Origin: CAVOGJ01 sp963700865
Lineage (GTDB): Bacteria > Planctomycetota > Planctomycetia > Pirellulales > Pirellulaceae
Direction of reading: 5' to 3'
Assembly (NCBI GenBank): GCA_963700865.1
Contig: CAVOZC010000017.1
Location: forward strand, 236,755 to 300,754
Length of the DNA stretch: 64,000 nucleotides
Shown: piece by piece, positions 43,809 through 53,313 of the stretch
Layout: every line of letters starts with the position of its first letter
How positions within the stretch are numbered: the first letter of the stretch is position 1
Position numbers and translations under genes: made by a program
The notes under the pieces: model-generated
Told to the model about the DNA's origin: nothing
Databases searched by the model: none
What the model saw: the letters and a program-made list of their open reading frames with translations, nothing else

Positions 43809-44327
43809 GGACTACCTCGGATCGACCCGCCGGCCGTTTCAGTCAAGCGTTTTTGCGATGAGATTCACCTGAAAAGCGGCGGCATCGTATCGGACGCCCC
43901 GCGGCACGTCCAGACCAGCCTAGGGAACGGGGCGGCCCCAGCGCAGCGGCGCGTCGGCCTCTCGCGGCCCGCGACCTGGGGGCTGGCGGGAAAAACCGGC
44001 GGACCGCACCAGCGTCTTGCCGGCTCGGCTGATATACTCAGACAAGGTATGGAAACCGCCAGCAGTTCACGGTGGTATCCCTGCTTTCCCGCTGTGGGAT
44101 CGCGCCGCCCGACCGTGGGGCGGCTGTCGGATTCGTCGTGCGGCCGACCCGCCGGAGGATCTTCTGCAGACAGGCAAGCGCGGGGGGATCGTCGACCGCT
44201 ACCACTGACGGCATTGCCATTTTTTTGCTTCCTTGTGAAATTTGCTCTCCTGGCCTCAAGCCGAGCCAAAAAAAACGCCGAGACTTCGCGAGGGCCATCA
44301 ACGGATTGATGGCTGAGCACCGCAATC
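43809..44327. other. Divergent intergenic region between flhA and the sulfotransferase gene
   Basis: About 520 bases that should hold two promoters. Runs of T7 (near 44220) and A8 (near 44272), each inside GC-rich arms, form an imperfect inverted arrangement. Open frames are Arg/Pro-rich and not credible. Confidence 0.45.
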
Positions 44328-45545
44328 ATGCTCGACGATGGTGAAGCCTTGAGCTACCCCAGATTATTCCGGATGAACAGGCGCCCTTACGATTTCGAAT
44401 TGGGAGACGAGGCCCCCGAATTAGCGCCTTTCAATCCGGTGCCATTTTGGTGTCCTCGTTTCTGGCACGGCATGGAGACGCGGGATTGGGGAAAGTTGAT
44501 CTCGGAGCACCGTTATCGCATTGACCGTTGGCCCACTGCCGTTTCCATCTCGCTTGCCACAGCCGCGTCCACGCTTGTCAACCCGTTGCAGCGTTGGTTC
44601 TATCACGACAAGTGCGCTGACAAGCCACTCGTGGAAGACCCGTTATTCGTGATCGGCCACTGGCGGAGTGGCACCACGCTCGTCCAGGAACTCATGACGC
44701 TGGACGACCGTTACGTCTGTCCCAACACCTTTCAGTGCTTCGCGCCCAAGGGCTTCCTGCTTGCCGAGTGGTGGCTGAAACCGCTCACTTGGCCCCTGCT
44801 GCCGCGGCGGCGGCCGATGGATAATATGCGGATGAGCTGGAATGCTCCCATGGAGGATGAATTCGCGCTGATGACGATGGGCCTGCCGACAACCTATCGG
44901 CGCGTCGCGTTCCCCAATGATGTCCCGCGCCATTTGGACTATCTGAATATGGAGGGAATTCCCGCACCGGAGCTAGAGCGATGGAAGAGCGGTCTGAACG
45001 ATTTCGTCGACTACCTGAATTACCACTATGTCGATCGCAGGCTGCTGTTCAAATCACCGCCGCATACCGGTCGCATTCGTGTGCTGTTGGACATGTATCC
45101 CAACGCGCGGTTCATCCACATCACCCGCAATCCGATGAAGTTCATTCCTTCGACGATCCACATGTGGGCGGCGCTCGATCATTCCAATGCGTTGCAAACG
45201 CCTCATAATAGAAATCTGAGACAGTTCGTCTTCGATTCCTACAAGCGTCTCTACGACGGATTTCATCGGGATCGCCACTTGTTGGGTGACCACAATTTTG
45301 TCGAACTGCGGTTCGAGGACCTCGTCGGCGACTATGCCGGCACCATGCGACAGGTTTACGAACAACTGAATATTGACGGCTTTGAGCAATACGCGCTCAA
45401 GCCACTCAAGGCCGAAAAGGAAAAGTCACGCAGCTATAAGGGCAACCAGCACGGGCTTCCCAAGGACCTGAGTGACGAAATCCTCGAAAAATGTGGCGAC
45501 TACATCGACCATTTTGGTTACTCACGGGAAGTCGTGGCGGCCTGA
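44328..45545 (+). CDS. Sulfotransferase family protein
   Basis: A 405-residue PAPS-dependent sulfotransferase. The 5'-phosphosulfate loop is FVIGHWRSGTTLVQELMTLD (about residue 110), and the 3'-phosphate motif is NARFIHITRNPMKFIPSTIH (about residue 265). Such genes are very common in planctomycetes and usually sulfate glycans or lipids. It sits on the plus strand inside the minus-strand flagellar cluster, between flhA and flhB. Its stop overlaps the 3' end of flhB by 28 bases, tail to tail. Confidence 0.9.
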   Translation: MLDDGEALSYPRLFRMNRRPYDFELGDEAPELAPFNPVPFWCPRFWHGMETRDWGKLISEHRYRIDRWPTAVSISLATAASTLVNPLQRWFYHDKCADKPLVEDPLFVIGHWRSGTTLVQELMTLDDRYVCPNTFQCFAPKGFLLAEWWLKPLTWPLLPRRRPMDNMRMSWNAPMEDEFALMTMGLPTTYRRVAFPNDVPRHLDYLNMEGIPAPELERWKSGLNDFVDYLNYHYVDRRLLFKSPPHTGRIRVLLDMYPNARFIHITRNPMKFIPSTIHMWAALDHSNALQTPHNRNLRQFVFDSYKRLYDGFHRDRHLLGDHNFVELRFEDLVGDYAGTMRQVYEQLNIDGFEQYALKPLKAEKEKSRSYKGNQHGLPKDLSDEILEKCGDYIDHFGYSREVVAA

Positions 45546-46318
45546 TCGATTCTGCCTGGCACGGCGGCCAGCCGCCGGGATAATTCTTGGTGAGCACCTC
45601 GCTGCATGGCGCGCACCCGCAGATCCCCCTCCTGCTCTCGTTGATGCGTGCGGAATTCCTCGGCGGTCATCCGCAGACTGTCCTCGAAGATCCACCAGCG
45701 GTAACCGAATTCCGCTAGGGCGACGACGCCGAAGGTCGCGCACACAACCGCCAGCACGAAGAGGATGCTACCGGCCACCTCAGCCAGACTCTGCTCCGGA
45801 TCACCGGACGGAAGCACCAACTGGTCCCGCATCAACCACAGCGTTGTCATGCACAGTGTCGTGGCCAATCCCAGCCTGAGAATCACCAGCAGCCCCTCGA
45901 TCACGATGCGACCCTGCCACAGCCGCCCGCAACCGGCAACCGGGTCGATGCGCTGCCAATCAGGCAGGATGCGTGCGGGAAACCAACTCCAGCCTCCCTG
46001 TGCCAACTGCGTCACCACGGCCACGCACCATGCCAAGGCGGCGATGGGCAATACGGCCAGTCCCACGCAAGCAAGCGCGTCGACTGCCAGTTGTTCAGCG
46101 TCGCCCCGATGCCAGTTCAATGCCACCGAGGACGATAGCCCCGCAACGAGCATCTCACGAAGACGCTGCAGCCACCAGGAGCCCGCGAGGATCATGAACA
46201 GGATATTCCCCAAGATGACCGCCACGGCGGTCAGGTCGTGACCGCGGGGTGACTGGCCCTTGCGTCGAGCCTCGATGCGGCGCTCGGCCGTCGGGCTGAA
46301 TTGACGTTCTTCAGACAC
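45518..46318 (-). CDS. flhB: Flagellar export protein FlhB, lacking the autocleavage domain
   Basis: A 266-residue protein starting MSEERQFSPTAERRIEARRK, the usual FlhB N-terminus, with four membrane segments to about residue 210. The amphipathic linker FEDSLRMTAEEFRTHQREQEG and ELSRRLAAVP follow. Full FlhB continues here with ADVVITNPTH and a cytosolic domain of about 110 residues that self-cleaves at NPTH to switch export specificity. This protein stops 14 residues later, and no continuation was seen in the other frames nearby. It is therefore a truncated FlhB. It overlaps the sulfotransferase gene at its 3' end. Confidence 0.88.
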   Translation of the reverse strand: MSEERQFSPTAERRIEARRKGQSPRGHDLTAVAVILGNILFMILAGSWWLQRLREMLVAGLSSSVALNWHRGDAEQLAVDALACVGLAVLPIAALAWCVAVVTQLAQGGWSWFPARILPDWQRIDPVAGCGRLWQGRIVIEGLLVILRLGLATTLCMTTLWLMRDQLVLPSGDPEQSLAEVAGSILFVLAVVCATFGVVALAEFGYRWWIFEDSLRMTAEEFRTHQREQEGDLRVRAMQRGAHQELSRRLAAVPGRIDQAATTSRE

Positions 46319-46324
46319 GGTTGC

Positions 46325-47110
46325 TTATCCACCACATAGTTGAACCATTTGCACCACCAGCGGCTGGAGGTGACCTTCCAGCGCCCAGACCGTGGTCCCC
46401 ACACCCAGAAGTACGGAGGCCATGAGTAATAGCGAGTTGAGTCCACTACTCAGCAGCAGTACGTGAAATTGCGGCATGATTCGCCCCAACATCCCGGCCA
46501 CGAGATTGGAAACGAGAAGGGCGGCCAGAATCGGCATTACCGATTGCAGGCCCAGCGTCATGCTGGCCGTGACGAGCTGTGCCAGTCGCGTCACGGCCGC
46601 TTCATCACAGATGGCGGTTCCGACGGGACATGTGACAAACGTACTCAAGAGGGATCCGACCACCAGCCGATGCCCGCCCAGTAAAAAGAACACGCTCATG
46701 GTGACCAGGTCGAGAAAGCGGGTGTAGGCCGCGACGCCGCTGCTGCTGCCCCCGTCGAGCAGGCTATTCATCGACAGGCCCGCTAATTGGCTGACCAATT
46801 GCCCGGCGACTCGGACTCCAAACAGGAGTCCCTGCACACCGGTGCCGAGCAAGGCGCCGATCAGGGCCTCTCGCACGACGGCGAAGCCCAACAGGGTCGC
46901 CGTCTCGGCAGTCGGCGACGCCGGCACCACCGGCGTCAGGATTGCGACCAGCACTACGGTCAGGCATAACTTCCAACGCCAGGAAAACGACCGCTCGACC
47001 AGTTGCGCGGGCAAAGTGGCCAGTATCCCGAGCAGACGGGCCGCTACCAGGCCGGCGGTGGCCATCGCGGGCGGTTCCATCAGGCGGCTGATCACGAAAA
47101 ACTCATCCAC
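46325..47110 (-). CDS. fliR: Flagellar export protein FliR
   Basis: A 261-residue membrane component of the export gate with about six hydrophobic segments. ATLPAQLVERSFSWRWKLCL and RVAGQLVSQLAGLSMNSLLD are typical of FliR. The order fliO-P-Q-R-flhB on one strand matches the canonical arrangement. Gaps to neighbours are 6 and 21 bases. Confidence 0.93.
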   Translation of the reverse strand: MDEFFVISRLMEPPAMATAGLVAARLLGILATLPAQLVERSFSWRWKLCLTVVLVAILTPVVPASPTAETATLLGFAVVREALIGALLGTGVQGLLFGVRVAGQLVSQLAGLSMNSLLDGGSSSGVAAYTRFLDLVTMSVFFLLGGHRLVVGSLLSTFVTCPVGTAICDEAAVTRLAQLVTASMTLGLQSVMPILAALLVSNLVAGMLGRIMPQFHVLLLSSGLNSLLLMASVLLGVGTTVWALEGHLQPLVVQMVQLCGG

Positions 47111-47131
47111 GTCGCAGGCACTGCTCCCTAG

Positions 47132-47410
47132 CTAACCGCCATAGAGAAACCCTGGCACCGTCCCGAATAGCCGCTCCGAGAATTCCAACAGGTGCCCAAA
47201 CAGGTAGGGGAGCAGGATGGCTGCCGCACAGAGCACGCCAATAATTTTTGGCACCAGCGAAATGGTCGCATCCTGCACCTGGGTGATCGCCTGCAAAACG
47301 CCGACGACGGTTCCCATCGCGAGCGCTACAATCAACAGGGGGCCGGCCAGCAGCAACGCCTGGAACATGGCGTCCCGGGTAACATCGATGGCAACGTCAA
47401 CCTGCATCAC
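47132..47410 (-). CDS. fliQ: Flagellar export protein FliQ
   Basis: A 92-residue protein with two membrane helices. LLAGPLLIVALAMGTVVGVL and LQAITQVQDATISLVPKIIG are the family core. It follows fliP by 20 bases and precedes fliR by 21. Length is typical (about 89). Confidence 0.95.
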   Translation of the reverse strand: MMQVDVAIDVTRDAMFQALLLAGPLLIVALAMGTVVGVLQAITQVQDATISLVPKIIGVLCAAAILLPYLFGHLLEFSERLFGTVPGFLYGG

Positions 47411-47430
47411 GATCCTTTCCGAAAATAGGG

Positions 47431-48288
47431 TCAGGTGATCCCGCTGAAGCTTTGCAGCAGCATGCCCACCACGAGATGCCAGCCATCGACCAGCACGAAT
47501 AATAGCAGCTTGAGGGGGAGTGAGACCATTGCCGGAGGCAACATCATCATCCCCATCGAAACGGTGACGCTGGAAACAACAAGATCGAGAATCAGAAACG
47601 GCAAGTAGATCTGAAAACCGATCAGAAACGCTGTTTTCAATTCGCTCAACATAAAGGCCGGCATGAGAATCTGCAGAGGCACGTCTTCGTAAGACTGCGG
47701 TGCTTGACTCGTGGCTGGCAAATACTCGTAGAAGAGCAACACATCCTGGCCGTTTTCGGCCAGCTCAATCTGCCGGCTCATGAATTGCCGGATTGGCCGA
47801 ATCCCGGCTTGCCAAGCCTCGGTCGGTGTCATGGGTGAAGTCTGTTCGGCATAAGGCTGGATCGCCTCCCGATACACTTGCTGCCACACAGGAGTCATCA
47901 CAAGAAACGTGAGGAACATGGCCAGAGAAGTAATGATTTGATTCGACGGCAGTAACTGGGCGCCAATTGCCTGCCGCAGTAATCCCAGCACGATCGAGAT
48001 CCGCACAAAACTGGTGGTCATCAGGAGGAGCGCTGGCGCGAGGCTGACAATCGTCAACAAACCGATGGTCTTGATCGATGACTCGATCTGACCGGGTTCC
48101 GTCCAGCGGTCGATATCGGCCGCCTGCATCCAACGATCGGTCGCAGCGGCTTCCTCTGCCGAAGCAACGGGCGGCTCCACAAAGGATGGACCGTCCGCTT
48201 TCGTCGCCTGACCGTTCGCCACGGCAGCACTGCCCAGCCAGCCGGCAAGGGCGACCACAACGATCGTGAGGAAATGTCTCGGTAGCAT
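47431..48288 (-). CDS. fliP: Flagellar export protein FliP
   Basis: A 285-residue export-gate subunit with a cleavable signal (LTIVVVALAGWLGSAAVANG). The family core is LLTIVSLAPALLLMTTSFVR, GAQLLPSNQIITSLAMFLTF, ILMPAFMLSELKTAFLIGFQ and MMMLPPAMVSLPLKLLLFVL. Between the signal and the core is an insert of about 45 residues rich in Ala and Glu. The Met at 48288 precedes the signal directly. Confidence 0.95.
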   Translation of the reverse strand: MLPRHFLTIVVVALAGWLGSAAVANGQATKADGPSFVEPPVASAEEAAATDRWMQAADIDRWTEPGQIESSIKTIGLLTIVSLAPALLLMTTSFVRISIVLGLLRQAIGAQLLPSNQIITSLAMFLTFLVMTPVWQQVYREAIQPYAEQTSPMTPTEAWQAGIRPIRQFMSRQIELAENGQDVLLFYEYLPATSQAPQSYEDVPLQILMPAFMLSELKTAFLIGFQIYLPFLILDLVVSSVTVSMGMMMLPPAMVSLPLKLLLFVLVDGWHLVVGMLLQSFSGIT

Positions 48289-48304
48289 GGCGTCACATCT
48301 CCCC

Positions 48305-49063
48305 TCAGCCGGCCTGGCGAACGTGGTCTTCGGCAAGGTATTCGCCCGACTCGGCAGCGAGCCGAGCCAACATGTCCTGAATATTTTCGGGAGCCGCTGG
48401 TTCGCCGGACAAGCAGGCCCGCGTGATCCGCGCCACCTCTTCGGGATGGGACAACTCTCCCAGTGGTTCTATTTTCGTCGCCGATACCGCCAGCGCCAGA
48501 ACCTTGCTGCCGAAACGGACGACGTGCAGTTCCTGACGGTGCCCGAGTGGAAAGCGTCCCAGCGTTTGCACGACGTCGCTCGGCAGGCGACCGCGCCCCA
48601 GGCGTCCTGATTTCCGCGACACCCAGACGAATCCGAGAAACAGCCCCAACACCATGGCCAACGCGCCGACCACGGTCGACAGCGACTGGCGACTGGACTT
48701 CCGCGGCGCCCGTGCCGATTTGCTGATCCGCTGCGGGAAACTGCCCGCTAACTCCTCGGTATACCCGGCTTGCTGAACCGTTCCCTCCCCAAGTCGTGCG
48801 CGGTCCGCCACTGTATCCACGAGCCGACGCGGCTCTGCGGCTGGCACATCGGCTTCGAAATAAAGGGGAATCGGCAGCTGCATTTCGCTTGGCAGCGCGT
48901 AGGCCAGCGGGGCTTCGGTGGAGGGCGATGGTGTGGCGACATCCGGCAACGGATGTTGGAACGACGACGCGCGTTGCCCCAGCACGGGGGTCACGAGCAG
49001 ACAACCCACCACCCACAACCAGGCAGTCATCCAGGATTCGCAGCTCAGGCGGTGAGTCATCAT
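48305..49063 (-). CDS. fliO: FliO-like flagellar protein
   Basis: A 252-residue protein with an N-terminal signal-like segment (WLWVVGCLLVTPVLGQ), a variable Pro-rich region and one membrane helix (VVGALAMVLGLFLGFVWVSR). The FliO-type cytoplasmic domain follows: VVQTLGRFPLGHRQELHVVR and VLALAVSATKIEPLGEL. FliO assists assembly of the FliP-R gate. It is longer than most FliO proteins. It overlaps fliN by four bases, and its stop is 16 bases from fliP. Confidence 0.82.
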   Translation of the reverse strand: MMTHRLSCESWMTAWLWVVGCLLVTPVLGQRASSFQHPLPDVATPSPSTEAPLAYALPSEMQLPIPLYFEADVPAAEPRRLVDTVADRARLGEGTVQQAGYTEELAGSFPQRISKSARAPRKSSRQSLSTVVGALAMVLGLFLGFVWVSRKSGRLGRGRLPSDVVQTLGRFPLGHRQELHVVRFGSKVLALAVSATKIEPLGELSHPEEVARITRACLSGEPAAPENIQDMLARLAAESGEYLAEDHVRQAG

Positions 49064-49473
49064 GTCTGCCCCCCTGCCCTGCCGGCACCATGATGGCAGC
49101 CTAGCGAGGTCACTTGCACGGCGATTTTTCCATCGACGATCACCACCTTACCGGTGGCCAAGACCTTTCCCTTTACGGTCACGCGTGCATCGTCCTCATG
49201 GGGTTCGTAGAGTGCCAACAAGGACTGGGGCTGCAACCGCTGGACCTCAGCCACGGTCATCTGTCGAGTACCAAACTCAATCCGTACCAGACATTCGCCG
49301 GTTTCCGCCAAACCTGGCTCGGCATCCGCCGCTGCTTCCAATTCGCAAAGGGCGTAGGGGCGAATCTGATTTCGGTCTTCGTCGCGCGTCTCGTCCGCGC
49401 GTGACGGTATCTGATCACGGGGCAACACCTCGGTTGGCATCGCCGACGACTCTGCGGGAATTTGCCGAACCAT
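49060..49473 (-). CDS. fliN: Flagellar switch protein FliN
   Basis: A 137-residue C-ring protein. The SpoA/FliN domain occupies the C-terminal 75 residues: CLVRIEFGTRQMTVAEVQRL, then VTVKGKVLATGKVVIVDGKI. The N-terminal 60 residues are charged and non-conserved. The start is uncertain; 49473 or 49488 are both possible and neither has a clear ribosome binding site. No fliM is present beside it, and FliM, FliK and FliL are not found in the window. Confidence 0.85.
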   Translation of the reverse strand: MVRQIPAESSAMPTEVLPRDQIPSRADETRDEDRNQIRPYALCELEAAADAEPGLAETGECLVRIEFGTRQMTVAEVQRLQPQSLLALYEPHEDDARVTVKGKVLATGKVVIVDGKIAVQVTSLGCHHGAGRAGGQT

Positions 49474-49677
49474 GATGAAAGAATACATCCAGCGGGAGAA
49501 GCGATCGTGGCCAAGTCGGGGGACTGTCGCGAAATTCACCCGGTCGATCAAGAGCAAACCAGAAGTCGGCGCACAGCCGTCCCACGCCCCGCCGCGGCGG
49601 ACGATGGCCAGGTCGTGGTGATGGCGAAATGATCACCCATCCCGACAGCAGTGCGCACGGATCCGGACTTGCCAGGT

Positions 49678-50082
49678 TCAGCCCGCGCGACGTAGACGTC
49701 GCTGCTCGTCAGCGGCGCGGATCTCTTTCAGCCGCGCGAATGTCTTGACGGTCTGATCAGCACGTTGCAACTCGTCCTGGCACGTCTGCAGGACTTCCTG
49801 GGCATCCTGGGCCTGCCGGACCAATTCCCGCTGTTGTCGCCGGAGCAGGTCGGTGAGTTCGTCCAGTTGCCGGAGTGCGTGCATGTTGATCGGGGACCGC
49901 TTCGAGCCGGCTTGCATTTCACCGGCCAGCCGCTCGATCTGCTTCGCTCACAGTTCCGCCGCCTGTTCGCGATCGCGAACAGCTCCTTCAGCCCGCGCAC
50001 AATCTCGATGTCGATCCGCGCGCTCCGCTTTCTTGATATTCAATAGCGGATCGAGCGACGTGGAGGAGCGGCGTTTATTCAT
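49678..50082 (-). CDS. fliJ: FliJ-like coiled-coil protein, interrupted by an in-frame TGA
   Basis: Frame-consistent reading from the ATG at 50082 gives MNKRRSSTSLDPLLNIKKAE, the usual FliJ start. A TGA at 49948-49950 interrupts residue 45. Beyond it the same frame continues with KQIERLAGEM, a helical LDELTDLLRRQQRELVRQAQ segment and further Leu/Gln/Arg-rich coiled coil to 49678, about 134 codons in all, normal for FliJ. FliJ is the ATPase stalk and chaperone escort, and it lies next to fliI as usual. The TGA is a nonsense change or a base-call error; the frame itself is unbroken. Confidence 0.75.
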
Positions 50083-50176
50083 CGAGCAAACCACCTGTTG
50101 TTAAGACCTCGCCGGATGGGCTCGTCTACGGCCGTGGGTCGGCCACTGCCGTAGGCGGCAGCGAACCGGCTGCTTC

Positions 50177-51490
50177 TTATAATTCCATCGACGCGAGGTT
50201 GTGCAATTCTTTCAACGACTCGCCCCAATCAAAGGAGATCGAGGCATCTTGTTTCAAGAATCGCATGATATGGGGATAGCTGGCGAGCACCGATCGAGCG
50301 CCGGATTACTGCCGCCACGGTAGGCTCCCAAAGTAATCAGTTCTTCGTGCTGGGCGTAAAGCGCCAGCTGACGGCGGATCGACTCGGCAGCATGCTGATG
50401 ACGTTCGTCGACCAGCGATCGCATGACTCGGCTGATGCTTCCCAGCACGTCGATGGCAGGGTAGTGTCCTGCAGCGGCCAGTTTCCGCGAGAGCACAATG
50501 TGGCCATCGAGGTATCCCCGCACCGCCTCGGCAATCGGGTCCTCCTGCACTTCACCATCCATGAGGACGGTGTAGAAGCTGGTGATACTCCCCTCGCGGT
50601 TGCACCCCGATCGTTCCATCAACCGCGGCAGCTGTGCGAAGACGGAGGGGGGAAAGCCGCGCGAAGCGGGTGGTTCGCCGGCCGCCACGGCAATTTCCCG
50701 CGCCGCCACGGCGAAGCGGGTAAGCGAATCCATCAGCAGCAAGACTCGCTTCCCTTGGCTGCGGAAATACTCGGCGATCGTGGTCGCGGCTGGCGCAGCC
50801 CGCACCCGCAGAATTGCGGGCTGGTCACTGGTGGCAACGACGACAACCGTGCGGCGTCTTGTTTCTTCGGAAAGCTGTTGCGTCACGAATTCGTTCACTT
50901 CGCGACCCCGCTCACCAATCAGGGCAATGACGTTGTAGTCCACCTCGGCATGGCGAGCCAGCATGCCGAGGGTCATACTTTTACCCACACCGGCGGCGGA
51001 GAAAATTCCGAGTCGCTGGCCTTCCCCGCAGGTCAGCAGGGTGTCGATGGCGCGGATGCCGGTGGCGAAGACATGGCGAATCGGTGGCCGTTCCGTGGCC
51101 AAGGGCGGATCTGCGTCCAGAATCCGCGCGGCTCGATCGGACCGGCGCTGATGAACCATCGATGGCCTGCCCCAACGCATTGACGACTCGTCCCAACAAC
51201 CCATACCCGACGGCCACATCATGGGATGTCCGGTCCAACCGCACTCGATCTCCGCGTCGCACGCCACGGACATGGTCGAGCGGAAACAGGAGCGTCCACT
51301 CGTCGCGAAAACCGATGACTTCGGCCAGAAGAGGTTCGCCACCGACTCGATCGATCACCACCGAGGCGCCGATGGGAACGGGCAATCCCGCGACCGCAAT
51401 CGTCATCCCAATGGTTTCCACCACCGTCCCGGTAATGCTGGCCGGCACGGTGGCCCGTAGGCGACGCTGGAAATCGACAAGGCTACTCAT
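50177..51490 (-). CDS. fliI: Flagellum-specific ATPase FliI, two frame changes
   Basis: The export ATPase. The N-terminus MSSLVDFQRRLRATVPA and GYGLLGRVVNALGQAIDG are in one frame. The catalytic part is in another: LGIFSAAGVGKSMTLGMLA (Walker A), ALIGERGREVNEF, and RVLLLMDSLTRFAVAAREIA (Walker B). The C-terminus VLASYPHIMRFLKQDASISF is in a third, ending with TAA at 50177-50179. The frame changes lie near 51130-51170 and near 50290. The corrected length is about 437 residues, normal for FliI. It overlaps the fliH stop by eight bases and is followed by fliJ after 94 bases. Confidence 0.88.
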
Positions 51491-52144
51491 ACCGCAACTC
51501 CTGGGCAATGCGTTCGAGTTGGGTCTCAATGGATTGATCGATGGTTCCGTATTCCGTATCCACAATGCAACCGCCAGGAGTAACGGTCGGATCGGGCACG
51601 AGGCACACATTGCCCAGCGAGGCAAAATCGGCAACCAGAGCTTCCAGGCGGGTGCGCTGCGCCTCCAGGCTGGACGGGTGCATCCGGACGGACACCTTGC
51701 CACTTCCGTGGACCAGCCGCAATGACTCGTCGGCCAAACGTACTGGCAGGTCGTCGGCTGCTCGCACGACACGCCTGACGACACGACCGGCGATCGCCAA
51801 GGCCAGGTCAATCAGTTCTCGCGGCAACTGTGCCAGCAGTTCTTCGCGCTGCCGCTGCACTTCACGTACAAGCTGGCCAATTGTTCGCGGGCAGCCGAGA
51901 CGATCCCCTCCAGTTCCGCATGGGCTTCACTTTCGGCGGACGTTTTCTCAAGCTCAATCAGTTTTTGCGATTCCTCGGCGACGAGTTGAGCTTGCTCCTC
52001 CGCGGTCGCGCGAATTTGCCTCGCCTCCTCGTACGCAGCTTGCAAAATGTCGGCGGCGGTTTGCTCACTGCCCTTTTCCGACGCCTCGCGATGCAGGGCG
52101 AGGTTTGGCCCTTGCGATTGCGAGGTCCGAATGATGCGTGACAT
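51483..52144 (-). CDS. fliH: Flagellar assembly protein FliH, one frame change
   Basis: A stator-like regulator of FliI, about 220 residues. The N-terminal part MSRIIRTSQSQGPNLALHRE continues into a long charged helix (AADILQAAYEEARQIRATAE). The C-terminal part has LVRLADESLRLVHGSGKVSV-type sequence and DPTVTPGGCIVDTEYGTIDQ, the FliH/YscL C-terminal signature. The halves are in different frames; the change lies near 51865-51875, where REQLA continues as LVREVQRQREELL. The context between fliG and fliI supports the call. Confidence 0.8.
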
Positions 52145-52213
52145 ATTAGAGATCCAAGAAAATTTTGCCAATGCGACGTCGGTGATGGAGCGCCCTGTGC
52201 CGCCACGGCTCGT

Positions 52214-53296
52214 TCAAGCCATCAACTTGAGATGGGCCTGTGTGTCGTGTTCGGGATCCGCCTTAATCTGCCGGGCGGTCGCGAGCAGTATCTGTTGTGC
52301 CTGCCGCACATCGCTCAATCGCCACGAACCAAGTCCCTCCATGGCGGCCCGCAGGTACTCCGCGACATCCGCGGGCACTCGGGCCAATAACTCATCGCAA
52401 CACGGCTGACTTGCTCCCAACAGCGCCAGTGCCGCAACGTTATCGGCGATTTCCGTGAACAACTGCGTAAGATCAGCCGGCTCCCAGTCAACGAGTCGAT
52501 CCATGGCCAACGCCACCGCGTGCGGGTCGCCCAGGGGAGCTGGGCCGCGTGCTTCCTCCGTACCTTCTCGTAATTGTGCGACCAGCCCTCGGTCCGCTTC
52601 CGCCAACTTTTCCAGCACGCGGGAGCGGGCGGAACGATCGATGTGCCCGATCAACGTGCGAACGCGGCCCAGATTTGGCTGCTGCCGCGCGACTTGTTGT
52701 TGCTGCTCGGCCAGTCGCGAAAAGAGGGCCTCCTGCAATACCTCGATCGCGGGCTGATCCGCTTCCGTCAGGTTGGCCACACGGCGGAGGATGTCCGGCT
52801 GCTGGTCGCGCGGCAGGTGACTGATAAAACTGGCGGCCCGCTCAGCGGTGAGCGCGGCGGCGACGACCGCGAGCGCCTGGGGACGTTCTCCCGCCAGCGA
52901 ATGGACCAGCGAGTCGACCGGCACATTGCGCAGTGCCACCGCGAGCGGCTGCAGGCTGGACATGGCTGCCAGTGGTCGCGGCGGCGCGGCTGTGGAAGTC
53001 GTGTGAGCAGCGATGGATGCGGGCGAGTCGCTGGGGAGGAAATCACCATCCGCGGCGGAAGTGGCAGAACTCGGACCTGGCCCAGCCGCCTTGGCCTCCT
53101 GATCCGCACCCAGCCGGCCGTAAAACTTACGTACTACATCGGCCCGTTCGAACTCCGTCACCGCGTTGAGCGCAAGTACTGCATTTCGGACAATGCGCTG
53201 CTCCTCCGCTGGCAGGTGTTCTAGGAGACGATCCGCCGTGACTCGATCGAGGCTATCCACCAAAATCGCAATTTGACGTAGTTGATCCGCGTGCAT
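52214..53296 (-). CDS. fliG: Flagellar motor switch protein FliG
   Basis: A 360-residue C-ring protein that couples to the stator. The N-terminal part MHADQLRQIAILVDSLDR and LPAEEQRIVRNAVLALNAVT is FliG-N-like. The middle domain has LAGERPQALAVVAAALTAER and FISHLPRDQQPDILRRVANL. In the C-terminal domain the usual charged torque helix is diverged: REVDPADLLTAL-like sequence is replaced by LVDWEPADLTQLFTEIADNV. A Pro/Ala/Ser linker separates the first two domains. It follows fliF by 17 bases. The divergence is marked but the order fliF-G-H-I supports the name. Confidence 0.85.
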   Translation of the reverse strand: MHADQLRQIAILVDSLDRVTADRLLEHLPAEEQRIVRNAVLALNAVTEFERADVVRKFYGRLGADQEAKAAGPGPSSATSAADGDFLPSDSPASIAAHTTSTAAPPRPLAAMSSLQPLAVALRNVPVDSLVHSLAGERPQALAVVAAALTAERAASFISHLPRDQQPDILRRVANLTEADQPAIEVLQEALFSRLAEQQQQVARQQPNLGRVRTLIGHIDRSARSRVLEKLAEADRGLVAQLREGTEEARGPAPLGDPHAVALAMDRLVDWEPADLTQLFTEIADNVAALALLGASQPCCDELLARVPADVAEYLRAAMEGLGSWRLSDVRQAQQILLATARQIKADPEHDTQAHLKLMA

Positions 53297-53313
53297 CGTC
53301 TTCTCCGTACGGC

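Noticed and set aside
42990..44309. 439-codon plus-strand frame antisense to flhA
   Set aside because: Gln/Arg/His-rich translation typical of the antisense shadow of a GC-rich gene; flhA on the other strand is certain.
45518..45600. Continuation of FlhB C-terminal domain in another frame
   Set aside because: I looked for NPTH and following residues in the three minus-strand frames just past LAAVP and did not find them; the region is used by the sulfotransferase 3' end.
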